Positions 36,608 to 46,162 of a DNA stretch of 64,000 bases are shown piece by piece (position 1 is the stretch's first letter; each line of letters starts with the position of its first letter). Origin of the DNA: Physella acuta (Eukaryota > Mollusca > Gastropoda > Physidae). The DNA lies in contig NW_026732263.1 in the NCBI RefSeq assembly GCF_028476545.1, forward strand, positions 1-64,000, in the 5' to 3' direction. A program made the translations under genes and the position numbers. The notes beneath the pieces are model-generated. The model searched no databases. It saw only the letters and a program-made list of their open reading frames with translations, and was not told where the DNA came from.

Positions 36608-36613
36608 CCCTAC
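36608..36613. repeat. Target site duplication, left copy (CCCTAC)
   Basis: CCCTAC directly before the left TIR is repeated exactly at 45022-45027 directly after the right TIR. A 6-bp duplication is the size made by Polinton integration. Confidence 0.92.
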
Positions 36614-36867
36614 AGTAGTATATTAGGTCGCTTTTGGAGCGTATTCCTGGCGGAGGTGGGGAGGGTGAGGAACAATGACATATAGTAAAATACTCGGGAG
36701 CAGGATGCGCGGGATGCGCAATGACATATAGCAAAATACTCCCAGCCTGGCGCATCGGGAGGGTAAGGGTGGGTGAGCAGGATGCGCAGGATGCGCAAAG
36801 ACATATAGTAAAATACTACGCCAACTGGGGTTGGCGGAGGTGGTGGGGAAGTAGGTCACCTTTTGGT

Positions 36868-36963
36868 GACCTTGTGACGTAATCATTGACCTTGTGACGT
36901 CATCATTGACCTTGTGACGTAATTAGTGACTTTGTGATGTTATCATTGACCTAGTTACGTAAT
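36868..36963. repeat. 20-bp tandem words with TGACGT(A/C)A in the left TIR
   Basis: Five consecutive units of GACCTTGTGACGTAATCATT type. One contains the full palindromic CRE TGACGTCA, and others TGACGTAA or TTACGTAA. The mirror copy is at about 44672-44767. They could bind bZIP factors or the replication machinery; that is inference. Confidence 0.85.
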
Positions 36964-37715
36964 GTTAATGCGTTTTAATGAGTTTTAATGAGTTTTTTAA
37001 ATTTTAATTAATTTTTTATTGACTAGTTACGTAATTTGATTATTTGTTTACTTTTTTAATTGTTTAATTTGTTGTTTACTTGTTGTTTAATTTAATTACT
37101 TTGTTTATATTGTGTAATTTTTATTAACGAGTTACGTAATTTGATTATTTGTTTACTTTTTAATTAATTTTTTATTGAGTAGTTACGTAATTGGATTTTA
37201 ATTTTTTTTTGAATTTTTAAATTTTTAATTTTATTTTATAATTAGTTAAATTATTATTAACTAGTTACGTAATTTGATTTTAATTACTTTGTTCATTTGT
37301 TTATTTAATATATTTCTTTTCTTTGTTGTTTAATTTGTTGGTTTGTTTATTTGCTTGTATGTATGTTTTAAATAAAAGACTAACACTAACGTGGACTTTG
37401 TATAGGGACCATTCAGCAACACAATGAACGTTACAAAAATAGAACATCCATTTAACCACATCTGTTACTTATCGATCCGCAATCCTTTGTTGACACACGC
37501 CGCGTAGTGATTAATGGATATTATATCGATCGCACCCACGGGACCATCACACCTAATTAAATTGGTTATGCTTCACCGCTTTTATGCGTTGTTCGCCGAC
37601 CCGATTCCACCGGGGGGTATGGTAATTAACGCAAAGCCAGCGTTAAGTGTGGGAACATCTGTTACCATGACACGCGCATCGTAGTGATTAATGGGTATTA
37701 TATTGATCCAACCCA

Positions 37716-37740
37716 CGGGACATCACAGCATGATGTCCCG
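37716..37740. repeat. Perfect 10-bp stem hairpin in the left TIR
   Basis: CGGGACATCA, a 5-nt CAGCA loop, then TGATGTCCCG. It is conserved at 43893-43917 in the right TIR. It is the kind of structure that could mark a recognition site, but no role is shown. Confidence 0.85.
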
Positions 37741-38099
37741 CCTAATTACATTTATTATTATGCATCAGTGATTTTTCCCCGCTCGGTTTGATAGGTCATG
37801 ATGATTAATGGCTTTTTTCCCTGCTCGGTTGACGGGTTATGGTAATTAACAACGTACATTAAGTAGCTTTCCGCGAAGCACTTAGGTCATTATGCAACAG
37901 CTGCTGTGTAACAGCTGGTGGTGTAATTAGGCCGAGCGACCGTATAAATGACCGCGAAAATTGTGTTCTAATCACTTCAACTTCGGACTTCAAATCAAGC
38001 GTCACAGCGACTTATCCTGGATGAGACCTCTGTTGACTCCTGAGACTAACTCACGTCAGTTTTATCAACCATCACATCTACCTAACCCTCCACGGACCA

Positions 38100-38622
38100 C
38101 ATCTTTTGTGCGTGTTTATTCTATTAAAGGTAAGGTTAATATTACTTTTGTTTTAAGGGAGCTAACCCCATTAAAATCAAAACTTATTAAATAAGTAGTC
38201 ACAGGTATTTACTTTTTGTATCATACACCGAGGTAAGGTTAATATTACTTTTGTGTTAAGGGCGCTAACCCCCATTCAAATACCTTTTAATCAATTACTT
38301 TACTTTTTGTATCGCACACCGAGGTAAGGTTAATAGTATGAATTATCCTTTACATATCCTTTAAATAAATATGTATCTAAATAAGTAGTCAATTGAATTT
38401 TCTTTTTAGTGTACAACCGACCCTACGAGACAGACTAACCATCCACTGACCTATTGAGCTACCTACCCAGCCCTGAGGCATCCACTGAACCAAAGATCCA
38501 ACGACATCCAACTACACCACTTCGGATCTCCACATACAGTTAACTTCACGTTCAGCTTAGACGTGCAAACCCATAGGTACGTTTCATTTTCAATTTTATT
38601 TTAAGTATGTTTTTTTTAAGTT
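38100..38622 (+). other. Leader of the polymerase gene with splice-like signals
   Basis: GTAAGGTTAAT occurs three times (about 38129, 38232 and 38323), each after an AAAG or GAG context, like repeated donor sites. Pyrimidine-rich TTTTCTTTTTAG lies at 38401-38412, CATAGGTACG at about 38576, and CTACAG at about 38660 just inside the long ORF. The gene may have introns in its leader, so the mature N-terminus is uncertain. Confidence 0.5.
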
Positions 38623-41600
38623 ATGTATTTTATTTTATGTAATTCTTTTTATTCTACAGCCAGCGACACCCCATCAACAACCAACAGACAAACACACCAA
38701 CCCACATCTGTGACCGATAGTCAAACCCTCCAACCCACATTAGTGACCGACACACATACTGTCCAACGCCCTTCAGCGAGTCAAACAGACCACACTGCTA
38801 CCAACACTAGCCCTTTAAAACGACATACGACGTATGACGACATAGCAAACAACAAACGCGTAAAGACTAACAATGACAGTACCATTTATTCAGACACCAC
38901 TATGTTTCCTGTAGACGACCTTAGGGGAGATGCAGTAGACTTACACACGACCACAGACAATCCTTTACCCACATCCCTTCTCACAGACATCCCTGACTTT
39001 ATTAAACATAATCACGCCATTAACATGTTACAAAAGGATTCGAATTTAAAACCCTACACAGACAACTTCTCGTTTTTTAGATGTTTAGCCAGACATTTAG
39101 GAGCACCCACAAGAGATCTTAGAATTCCAACATTAAATCTCGCGAAACAGTGGCAAGCGCACCAAGGTCTCGGGACCTTGGATAATTTTAGCGGGGTTAG
39201 GTTGGTCGAAATTCCCCTCTTAGAGTCCTGTTTTAGTGTAAATATTGAGATTTTTGAATTTGACGAAAACCAGAGCCTTTTTCCGAAACTTAGAAGTAGT
39301 GATAGGTTTAGGGAGACTGTATATATTTTATTTTTTCAAAATCAGTTTATGTACATTAATAATATAGGTGGGGCGGGTCACTCTTTCGCGTGTTCTGTGT
39401 GTAACAAATTATGGCCCACCGTTCAACAAATGAACAGACACGTGAAAGGGTGTAATGGGGGGAAATCAGTAGATAGGTATAAGGGAGGGGTTTATCAGAC
39501 ACACCAAACAATCTGGGAGTTTTTAGCGTCCTATGGGTTAAATGTAGATAGTAACTTTGTTTATCCCTTCCGAGCAACTTACGATTTCGAATGCTATTTC
39601 GACCATACCGAGTTACCCACGTTAGGTAGAGTTACAAAAAGCGTAGCCAAACACGTGCCTTTGTCTTGCTCTGTCGCCTCAAACGTAGATGGGTTCCTCG
39701 AACCCATCTGTTTTATTTCGACTGGTGACCCTCAAGAATTAGTGACTAGAGTTATTGACAGACTCCACATAATCGCTGAGGCAGCGTATGGAATTTTGAG
39801 AAAACAGTTCGAGCCTGTTTTTAAGCAAATCAGGAAGCTATTTCCACCTAAAGCTAGGGGTAGTGATAATAAGTCGAACGACAAAGGGTTTGATAGGTTT
39901 CTTAGCGGTAGATTAGACGAGTATTTGCGACAAATGCCGGTTATAGGGTTTAATTCAGGAAAATATGATATAAATCTCGTTAAGCCGTATTTTATTCAGT
40001 ACTTTTTAGCTTATTCAAACACAGAAGAGGGGTTAGAGGAGGGACCTAGAGCTAGTTGTAACGATGACGAAGACGACGTAGAAGATAAACAAACACCGTT
40101 TAAATATGTAGTTAAAAGAAATAATAATTTTATGTGTATAGCAACAAATAAATTAAAGTTCTTAGATATAGTTAATTATCTAGCACCTGGGTTTAGCTAT
40201 AGTAAATACCTCGCCGCGTATAATGTTAAAGAGACCAAGGGATTTTTTCCGTACGAATATGTCAAAAATTTAGCCGTCTTAGATGAAACGTCTTTACCTC
40301 CGCATTCGGCCTTTTTTTCATCATTAAAAAATTGTAACATTTCAGACGAGGAGTACGCGACGTGTAGCCAAATTTGGGTAGAGAAGGGGATGCAAACGTT
40401 TAAAGATTATCTTATTTGGTATAACAATATCGATGTAAAACCGTTTATCGAAGCGCTCGAGCAGCAAACTAATTTTTACAAAAATTTAGGGGTTGATATT
40501 TTTAAAGACGCGATTTCTGTCCCGGGGGTAACCTTAAAATACTTATTCAAAACACTCACCGAAAACGTTTCTTTTTCTTTGTGTTCCGAGCGCGAATCAG
40601 AGTTACATAAAACAATCCGAAATAATATCGTAGGGGGCCCCTCCATTATTTTTCATAGACATCACGAAAAGGGTGAAACGTTCATTAGGGGGAATAGTAA
40701 AAAGAGGGTACAGGCAATTAAGGGGTACGACGCGAACGCGCTTTATTTATGGTCTTTAATGCAAAAAATGCCGACGGGATTTCCGATTATTAGAAATAGT
40801 GAGGAGGGGTTTAGACCGCGTAAAGCGAATCATTATGGGGAACAGGCCTTTCAGTGGTTATCGTGGGTTTCAAAAACACAGGGGGTAACTTTAAAAACCG
40901 CGTTTAACGGGGGCGAAGTTAGCTTAGGATCCCGCCATATAAGAGTAGACGGGTGGGACGCGAACACTCGAACCGTTTATCAGTTCCATGGCTGCCTCTT
41001 TCACGGACACCCTGACTGCCCTTTAACTAAAGACAGAACAGTAAACCCCATTAGTAACAGACCCTTGACTGATTTATTTAAAAAGACAAACGAAATTACG
41101 AAGTACCTTACCGAGACTGTTGACGTTAAAGTCGTAGAAATGTGGGAATGTGAGTGGGGGAACCAGAAAAAAATGAACCCAACTATTAAAGACTATTTAA
41201 AATCTATTGACAAATCACAAAAGACACCGACACCGACCTATGGTAAGAAATGGCCCCTGACTGAAAAACAGATCATCGATTCTGTTTTAGACGACTCGTG
41301 TTTTGGACTGATAGAATGCGACATTAAAGTACCGGATAGTTTAAGAGAACATTTTAGTGAGATGACACCAATTTTTAAAAATACGGACGTTACGCGCGAT
41401 GACATCGGACCGTTTATGAGACAATACGCGATCGATAACAACTTATTAACTAGCGGTAGACGGACTTTAATCGGTAGCTTTACAGGGGAGAAAATTTTAT
41501 TAGCGACCCCCCTTTTAAAGTGGTATTTAAATCATGGGTTGGTAGTCAGTAAAATTTATCAAGTCGTTGAATATAATCCGGTTGCATGTTTTAAGACATT

Positions 41601-42492
41601 TGGGGATACAGTTTCAGACGCGCGAAGAAAGGGGGACATAGACGACAAATACGCGATAACGAGTGAAACAATGAAATTGTTAGGCAACGCGGCGTATGGT
41701 AAAACTTTGACAGATAAAACACGACATGCGGACATGACCTACTGTAGTGCTAGGGATATAGGGGATTGTATTAATAATCCGCGATTTAAAAAAATGACAA
41801 AACTTACCGACGATGTTTACGAAGTAGAAACGTTAAAAAAGAAGATAGTTTGGGATCTCCCTCTTCAGATAGGCTTTTTCGTTTATCAGTATGCGAAACT
41901 TAGGATGTTAGAATTTTATTATGATTTTATAGACAGGTATATAGATAGAACAGACTTTCAGCTATGTGAGATGGACACTGACAGTTTATACTTAGCCTTA
42001 AGTACCGATGACTTGTTAAAAGCCGTTAGACCGGGACTAGAACACGAGTTTTTTGACATTTACGACAAATGGTTCCCCTCAGAAGTATGCGACTCACATA
42101 GACCACAATTTATAAGCGGCAAAGGCACGGTAGATAGTCATTGTCTAGAGTGTAGGGCTAGGAAAATTTATGAAAAGAGAACACCGGGGTTGTTTAAGCT
42201 AGAATATGAAGGGGATGGGATGGTATCTTTATGTAGCAAGACGTACCACTGTTTTGGCGACTATAATAAAACATCAACCAAAGGATTATCTAAAAATCAC
42301 AACACACTAGGCAAAGAATCTTTCATGCAGGTCCTCACAACAAAGGAACCAAGTGGTGGGACAAACACAGGGTTCAGAGCATACAACACGGGGATATATA
42401 CTTACACCCAACACAGAAACTCACTTTCTTACTTTTACATTAAAAGACGAGTAGACGCAGACAATGTGACAACATCTCCCCTAGACATATAA
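38623..42492 (+). CDS. Polinton-like family B DNA polymerase with inserted nuclease-like domain
   Basis: A 1289-residue ORF. Residues about 147-158 read NFSFFRCLARHL, an N-terminal module like that of other animal pPolB elements. A C-x2-C...H-x3-C zinc-finger-like motif lies at about 257-277. The 3'-5' exonuclease motifs are TYDFECYF (about 320), GFNSGKYD (about 441) and YNNIDVKP (about 600). Polymerase motif A is GYDANALYL (about 702), motif B KLLGNAAYGKTL (about 1018) and motif C MDTDSLYL (about 1117). KTYHCFG is near 1205. Between motifs A and B lies an insert with GGEV, VDGWDANTRTVYQFHGC, HPDC and VVEMWECEW (about 762-845), which has the look of a restriction-endonuclease-fold (Vsr-like) nuclease. 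The enzyme should copy the element's own DNA, probably from a protein primer. The first ATG may precede a splice acceptor at about 38660, so the true start is uncertain. Confidence 0.92.
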   Translation: MYFILCNSFYSTASDTPSTTNRQTHQPTSVTDSQTLQPTLVTDTHTVQRPSASQTDHTATNTSPLKRHTTYDDIANNKRVKTNNDSTIYSDTTMFPVDDLRGDAVDLHTTTDNPLPTSLLTDIPDFIKHNHAINMLQKDSNLKPYTDNFSFFRCLARHLGAPTRDLRIPTLNLAKQWQAHQGLGTLDNFSGVRLVEIPLLESCFSVNIEIFEFDENQSLFPKLRSSDRFRETVYILFFQNQFMYINNIGGAGHSFACSVCNKLWPTVQQMNRHVKGCNGGKSVDRYKGGVYQTHQTIWEFLASYGLNVDSNFVYPFRATYDFECYFDHTELPTLGRVTKSVAKHVPLSCSVASNVDGFLEPICFISTGDPQELVTRVIDRLHIIAEAAYGILRKQFEPVFKQIRKLFPPKARGSDNKSNDKGFDRFLSGRLDEYLRQMPVIGFNSGKYDINLVKPYFIQYFLAYSNTEEGLEEGPRASCNDDEDDVEDKQTPFKYVVKRNNNFMCIATNKLKFLDIVNYLAPGFSYSKYLAAYNVKETKGFFPYEYVKNLAVLDETSLPPHSAFFSSLKNCNISDEEYATCSQIWVEKGMQTFKDYLIWYNNIDVKPFIEALEQQTNFYKNLGVDIFKDAISVPGVTLKYLFKTLTENVSFSLCSERESELHKTIRNNIVGGPSIIFHRHHEKGETFIRGNSKKRVQAIKGYDANALYLWSLMQKMPTGFPIIRNSEEGFRPRKANHYGEQAFQWLSWVSKTQGVTLKTAFNGGEVSLGSRHIRVDGWDANTRTVYQFHGCLFHGHPDCPLTKDRTVNPISNRPLTDLFKKTNEITKYLTETVDVKVVEMWECEWGNQKKMNPTIKDYLKSIDKSQKTPTPTYGKKWPLTEKQIIDSVLDDSCFGLIECDIKVPDSLREHFSEMTPIFKNTDVTRDDIGPFMRQYAIDNNLLTSGRRTLIGSFTGEKILLATPLLKWYLNHGLVVSKIYQVVEYNPVACFKTFGDTVSDARRKGDIDDKYAITSETMKLLGNAAYGKTLTDKTRHADMTYCSARDIGDCINNPRFKKMTKLTDDVYEVETLKKKIVWDLPLQIGFFVYQYAKLRMLEFYYDFIDRYIDRTDFQLCEMDTDSLYLALSTDDLLKAVRPGLEHEFFDIYDKWFPSEVCDSHRPQFISGKGTVDSHCLECRARKIYEKRTPGLFKLEYEGDGMVSLCSKTYHCFGDYNKTSTKGLSKNHNTLGKESFMQVLTTKEPSGGTNTGFRAYNTGIYTYTQHRNSLSYFYIKRRVDADNVTTSPLDI

Positions 42493-42591
42493 GTCCTTTT
42501 AGTTTACCAACCGTGACTTTAACGACACTTTACTGTAAATATGTAAATAAGACAGAACCATGACGGTATGCTGATGGGGTTGTTTTTATTC

Positions 42592-42597
42592 AATAAA
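42592..42597 (+). promoter_or_regulatory. Polyadenylation signal of the polymerase gene
   Basis: AATAAA lies 100 bp after the end of the polymerase ORF, followed by a T-rich stretch. This is a plausible 3' end of the transcript. It lies on the sense strand of the host intron as well. Confidence 0.55.
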
Positions 42598-42950
42598 AAC
42601 TTATGATATAAACGGTCTTTTTTTAATTTTTGATGTGAGTTATTGTTTTGTTACTTGTCCCTGAAAGTTAGGTAACTCGGTATCCTGTATAAGATGTATG
42701 ACTGGAATCAAAATGAACCATTTAAAATACTGGATCCGACTTGGAAATATCCCTTTACCGCTCTGATCGGTGCCCCAACCATTATCACAATTCGCCCTTC
42801 CCCTTCCCTTTGTCAGCAACCCCTTCCCCCTTCTCCCATCCCTAAGCTCAATACCAACCGATAGATAAACAGATCGTACCACTACCCACACTATTCCTTG
42901 GACAGACAAAGGATGTAGGACAATCTTACAGACAAGTATTTATTCAATTA

Positions 42951-43181
42951 ATGTCACAACCCCCTAGAAACCACTCCAACAGACTGGGATACATAACTTG
43001 TAGACACCACTCCCCAATGAATATCCCCTTCCTAAACACATTGACATTTACTCTCAAAAGTGACAATGTTCCCATCCAAACTTTTAAATCTTTCCATATA
43101 CAAATAAAAACATCCACATCCAACTTTGAAATCTACCTCGGTGAAAACTTCACCAACCCTAGTATGAACACGACCCCTTAA
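42951..43181 (+). CDS. Small hypothetical ORF inside the Polinton-like element
   Basis: 76 codons starting MSQPPRNHSNRLGY and ending FEIYLGENFTNPSMNTTP. An AATAAA and about 20 A residues follow within a few bases (43184-43206), which gives it the look of a short transcription unit. I recognise no domain or Polinton protein in it. Its last part recurs in two diverged copies at about 43618-43735, so a repeat is a fair alternative to a gene. Confidence 0.3.
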   Translation: MSQPPRNHSNRLGYITCRHHSPMNIPFLNTLTFTLKSDNVPIQTFKSFHIQIKTSTSNFEIYLGENFTNPSMNTTP

Positions 43182-43735
43182 TCAATAAAAAAAAAAAAAA
43201 AAAAAATTATTGATTTGTACTTTAGAATGATTAGATTGAATGATATGTATGCTAACGTCATATCATATTTAGTTTATACATCATTATTTTGGTGAAATTT
43301 AAATGTAGACATTTTAAACTGTGTGTCATTTGACACGACGTACTATAACGTTGTTGATTTTTAAAACTTGAAGTTTATAATCTTAAGCAAATTTACCACC
43401 ACCACCACCACCACCACCACCACCACCCGCTTGGTAACATCTGTCGCCACACTTAACGGTAGCTTTGCGGATAACTACTTAGCTCTTTCGATTAAACGCG
43501 CGGTGTAAATTTAAAAGTTATATTACAACCCTTTTCGGCGTCAGCGAATCGTCAATATATTAACGATCGTATTATATTACGTTTAACACTTCAAATTCCG
43601 AAACATCCATGTGACAACTTTGAAACCTGTCTTTGAAACCCAAATGTCACCGACCCTAGTATAAGCTCTACCCCCGAAATCTGCCTCGGTGAAAAGTTCA
43701 CCGACTCTTGTATAAACTCTACACCTATACAGCTG
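43127..43735. repeat. Three diverged copies of a ~55-bp word near the right TIR
   Basis: Copies at about 43127-43180, 43615-43672 and 43673-43730 share GAAATCTACCTCGGTGAA, TTCACC and a CTAGTATGAAC-type tail. Two of them contain the small hairpins GGTGAAAACTTCACC (43140-43154) and GGTGAAAAGTTCACC (43688-43702). A CCA trinucleotide run (about 43396-43428) lies between. A further TIR-like block with CACACTTAACGGTAGCTTTG sits at about 43440-43500. Confidence 0.7.
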
Positions 43736-45021
43736 TTGCATAATGACCTAAGTGCTTCGCGGAAAGCTACTTAATGTACGTTGTTAATTACCATAACCCG
43801 TCAACCGAGCAGGGAAAAAAGCCATTAATCATCATGACCTATCAAACCGAGCGGGGAAAAATCACTGATGCATAATAATAAATGTAATTAGGCGGGACAT
43901 CATGCTGTGATGTCCCGTGGGTTGGATCAATATAATACCCATTAATCACTACGATGCGCGTGTCATGGTAACAGATGTTCCCACACTTAACGCTGGCTTT
44001 GCGTTAATTACCATACCCCCCCGGTGGGATCGGGTCGGCGAACAACGCATAAAAGCGGTGAAGCATAACCAATTTAATTAGGTGTGATGGTCCCGTGGGT
44101 GCGATCGATATAATATCCATTAATCACTACGCGGCGTGTGTCAACAAAGGATTGCGGATCGATAAGTAACAGATGTGGTTAAATGGATGTTCTATTTTTG
44201 TAACGTTCATTGTGTTGCTGAATGGTCCCTATACAAAGTCCACGTTAGTGTTAGTCTTTTATTTAAAACATACATACAAGCAAATAAACAAACCAACAAA
44301 TTAAACAACAAAGAAAAGAAATATATTAAATAAACGAATAAACAAAGTAATTAAAATCAAATTACGTAACTAGTTAATAATAATTTAACTAATTATAAAA
44401 TAAAATTAAAAATTTAAAAATTCAAAAAAAAAATTAAAATCCAATTACGTAACTACTCAATAAAAAATTAATTAAAAAGTAAACAAATAATCAAATTACG
44501 TAACTCGTTAATAAAAATTATACAATATAAACAAAGTAATTAAATTAAACAACAAGTAAACAACAAATTAAACAATTAAAAAAGTAAACAAATAATCAAA
44601 TTACGTAACTAGTCAATAAAAAATTAATTAAAATTTAAAAAACTCATTAAAACTCATTAAAACGCATTAACATTACGTAACTAGGTCAATGATTACATCA
44701 CAAAGTCACTAATTACGTCACAAGGTCAATGATGACGTCACAAGGTCAATGATTACGTCACAAGGTCACCAAAAGGTGACCTACTTCCCCACCACCTCCG
44801 CCAACCCCAGTTGGCGTAGTATTTTACTATATGTCTTTGCGCATCCTGCGCATCCTGCTCACCCACCCTTACCCTCCCGATGCGCCAGGCTGGGAGTATT
44901 TTGCTATATGTCATTGCGCATCCCGCGCATCCTGCTCCCGAGTATTTTACTATATGTCATTGTTCCTCACCCTCCCCACCTCCGCCAGGAATACGCTCCA
45001 AAAGCGACCTAATATACTACT
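43730..45021 (-). repeat. Right terminal inverted repeat (~1,292 bp)
   Basis: Reverse complement of 36614-37903, two bases longer because of a G/C-run length difference. It ends ACCTAATATACTACT at 45021. Confidence 0.95.
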
Positions 45022-45027
45022 CCCTAC
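45022..45027. repeat. Target site duplication, right copy (CCCTAC)
   Basis: Exact match to 36608-36613. Confidence 0.92.
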
Positions 45028-45622
45028 TCCCCACATCTCACAGCTGTTAAATCACTCTTGTGTCCCTCCCTACCACAACCCCTCTCCGCCCCCCACACAC
45101 AATGCACCTCCAGACACCCAACATCACCCCGAGCTCCAACCAGCCTCAATCAGTCACTATCATATCGTCATATCTCATTACGCTAATTGGGTCAGCAAAG
45201 ACATTTGGGGTCAATCAAATCGGTTTAACCTATTGACATCAAACGTTGCAGGTGAGCATTGACTCTGCTCAAGTTTCAAATCTCTACAAATTAGATCGTA
45301 CACCTCGTTAATAGTTTTCTATTTAAACTAGACTCAAATAATTATTCATTATAGTTTTAAAGTGTAAAGATTTGACACAATCATATAAGGATTTTTTATG
45401 GTAATTTTTAATTTACAAAAATACGACAGGGCTACATGTTTTAATTTTATATTGTCTAATTTCCCTGTATTTTAACGCCTGGTATGAACCCATTCGAAGG
45501 TTGTTTCCCTTAGTTTTTCTAAATGATTTAAAAAAGGGAAGAAGCTAAGATGATACACAAATTGTGACAAATACTCGATTTTCAACATATTTTACCATTT
45601 TCAAATTTTTAACTGACTAAAC

Positions 45623-45697
<75 letters not shown>

Positions 45698-45912
45698 AAG
45701 GCAGGAGATTTAAGTCACTAGCAAGCTAAAGTTGCATGTATAGATGGGTATTTTTCCGTCATGAAATTCCCAAGTGTTATTGGTATGACCTCATAACGGA
45801 AAAAAATCCTGTGTAGTTATATGACTTTTCATGTATTGTTTATCTCCCCATCAGTTCCCTGTGCTTGTGTTGTTAACCGTAGCGGTGTTGCTTGCTTCCA
45901 ATGTGCTTTCAG
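45028..45912 (+). other. Intron part downstream of the Polinton-like element
   Basis: No exon seen. Contains an (AT)n microsatellite of about 70 bp (45625-45694). The last 45 bases before the next exon are moderately pyrimidine-rich. Confidence 0.6.
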
Positions 45913-46101
45913 ACTCCCTGCCCGGGGCGAACATGAACGGCCACTGGACAGGTAGTAGCGGCATGGCTGCATGGTCCCCCCCTGCAGGCCACGACAACAA
46001 CAACAACACCCACACCATCTTCAACAGCTACCCGTCCCCATCATCCCATCATGGTAGTCAGTCTAGCTCCGGTCACTCGTTCAGCTCAGACCCCACCAGA
46101 G
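45913..46101 (+). CDS. PDZ-gene linker exon (DSLPGANMNGHWTG)
   Basis: Follows GTGCTTTCAG and ends CCAGAG before GTAGTT. It is 189 bp, phase 1 in and out. The G left by exon 33663-33751 plus AC gives Asp, and the peptide continues SLPGANMNGHWTGSSG, then an Asn run (HDNNNNTHT) and a Ser/His-rich tail ending SSDPTR. Low-complexity linker without a recognised domain. An earlier CAG (about 45854) was rejected as the acceptor because its frame closes. Confidence 0.85.
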
Positions 46102-46162
46102 GTAGTTGTATTTGTTTTTAAATCACCCACAACACCCCTCACCAATAACATCCGCATCGGTC

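Larger units (their letters stand above)
36614..37903 (+). repeat. Left terminal inverted repeat (~1,290 bp)
   Basis: Begins AGTAGTATATTAGGTCGC and ends at ATTATGCAACAGCTG. Its reverse complement is 43730-45021 with very few differences. It contains three spaced copies of GACATATAGTAAAATACT within about 190 bp of the end, and five tandem 20-bp words of the type GACCTTGTGACGTAATCATT (about 36868-36962). It also has an AT-rich middle with repeated AGTTACGTAATTTGATT words, and two related inner blocks, each with TAGTGATTAATGG, a CCCACGGGAC word and a TATGGTAATTAAC word. Short open frames inside it also occur in the right TIR and are not treated as genes. Confidence 0.95.
36614..45021 (+). mobile_element. 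Polinton-like element with long TIRs and a protein-primed-type DNA polymerase
   Basis: An 8,408-bp element bounded by a 6-bp duplication, with AG...CT ends and TIRs of about 1.29 kb. The only large gene is a family B DNA polymerase at 38623-42492. No retroviral-type integrase, FtsK/A32-like ATPase, adenovirus-type protease or capsid protein is recognisable in the remaining 3 kb of unique sequence. Known Polintons are mostly 15-20 kb and carry those genes. This is therefore either a short Polinton derivative mobilised in trans or a distinct polymerase-plus-TIR lineage. The TIRs differ at only a few places by eye, so the insertion is young. It lies in an intron of the PDZ gene, in the same orientation. 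Confidence 0.9.

Noticed and set aside
36610-36886. Small ORFs repeated at 44749-45012
   Set aside because: They lie in the two TIR copies and cross its short internal repeats; duplication of the TIR explains both.
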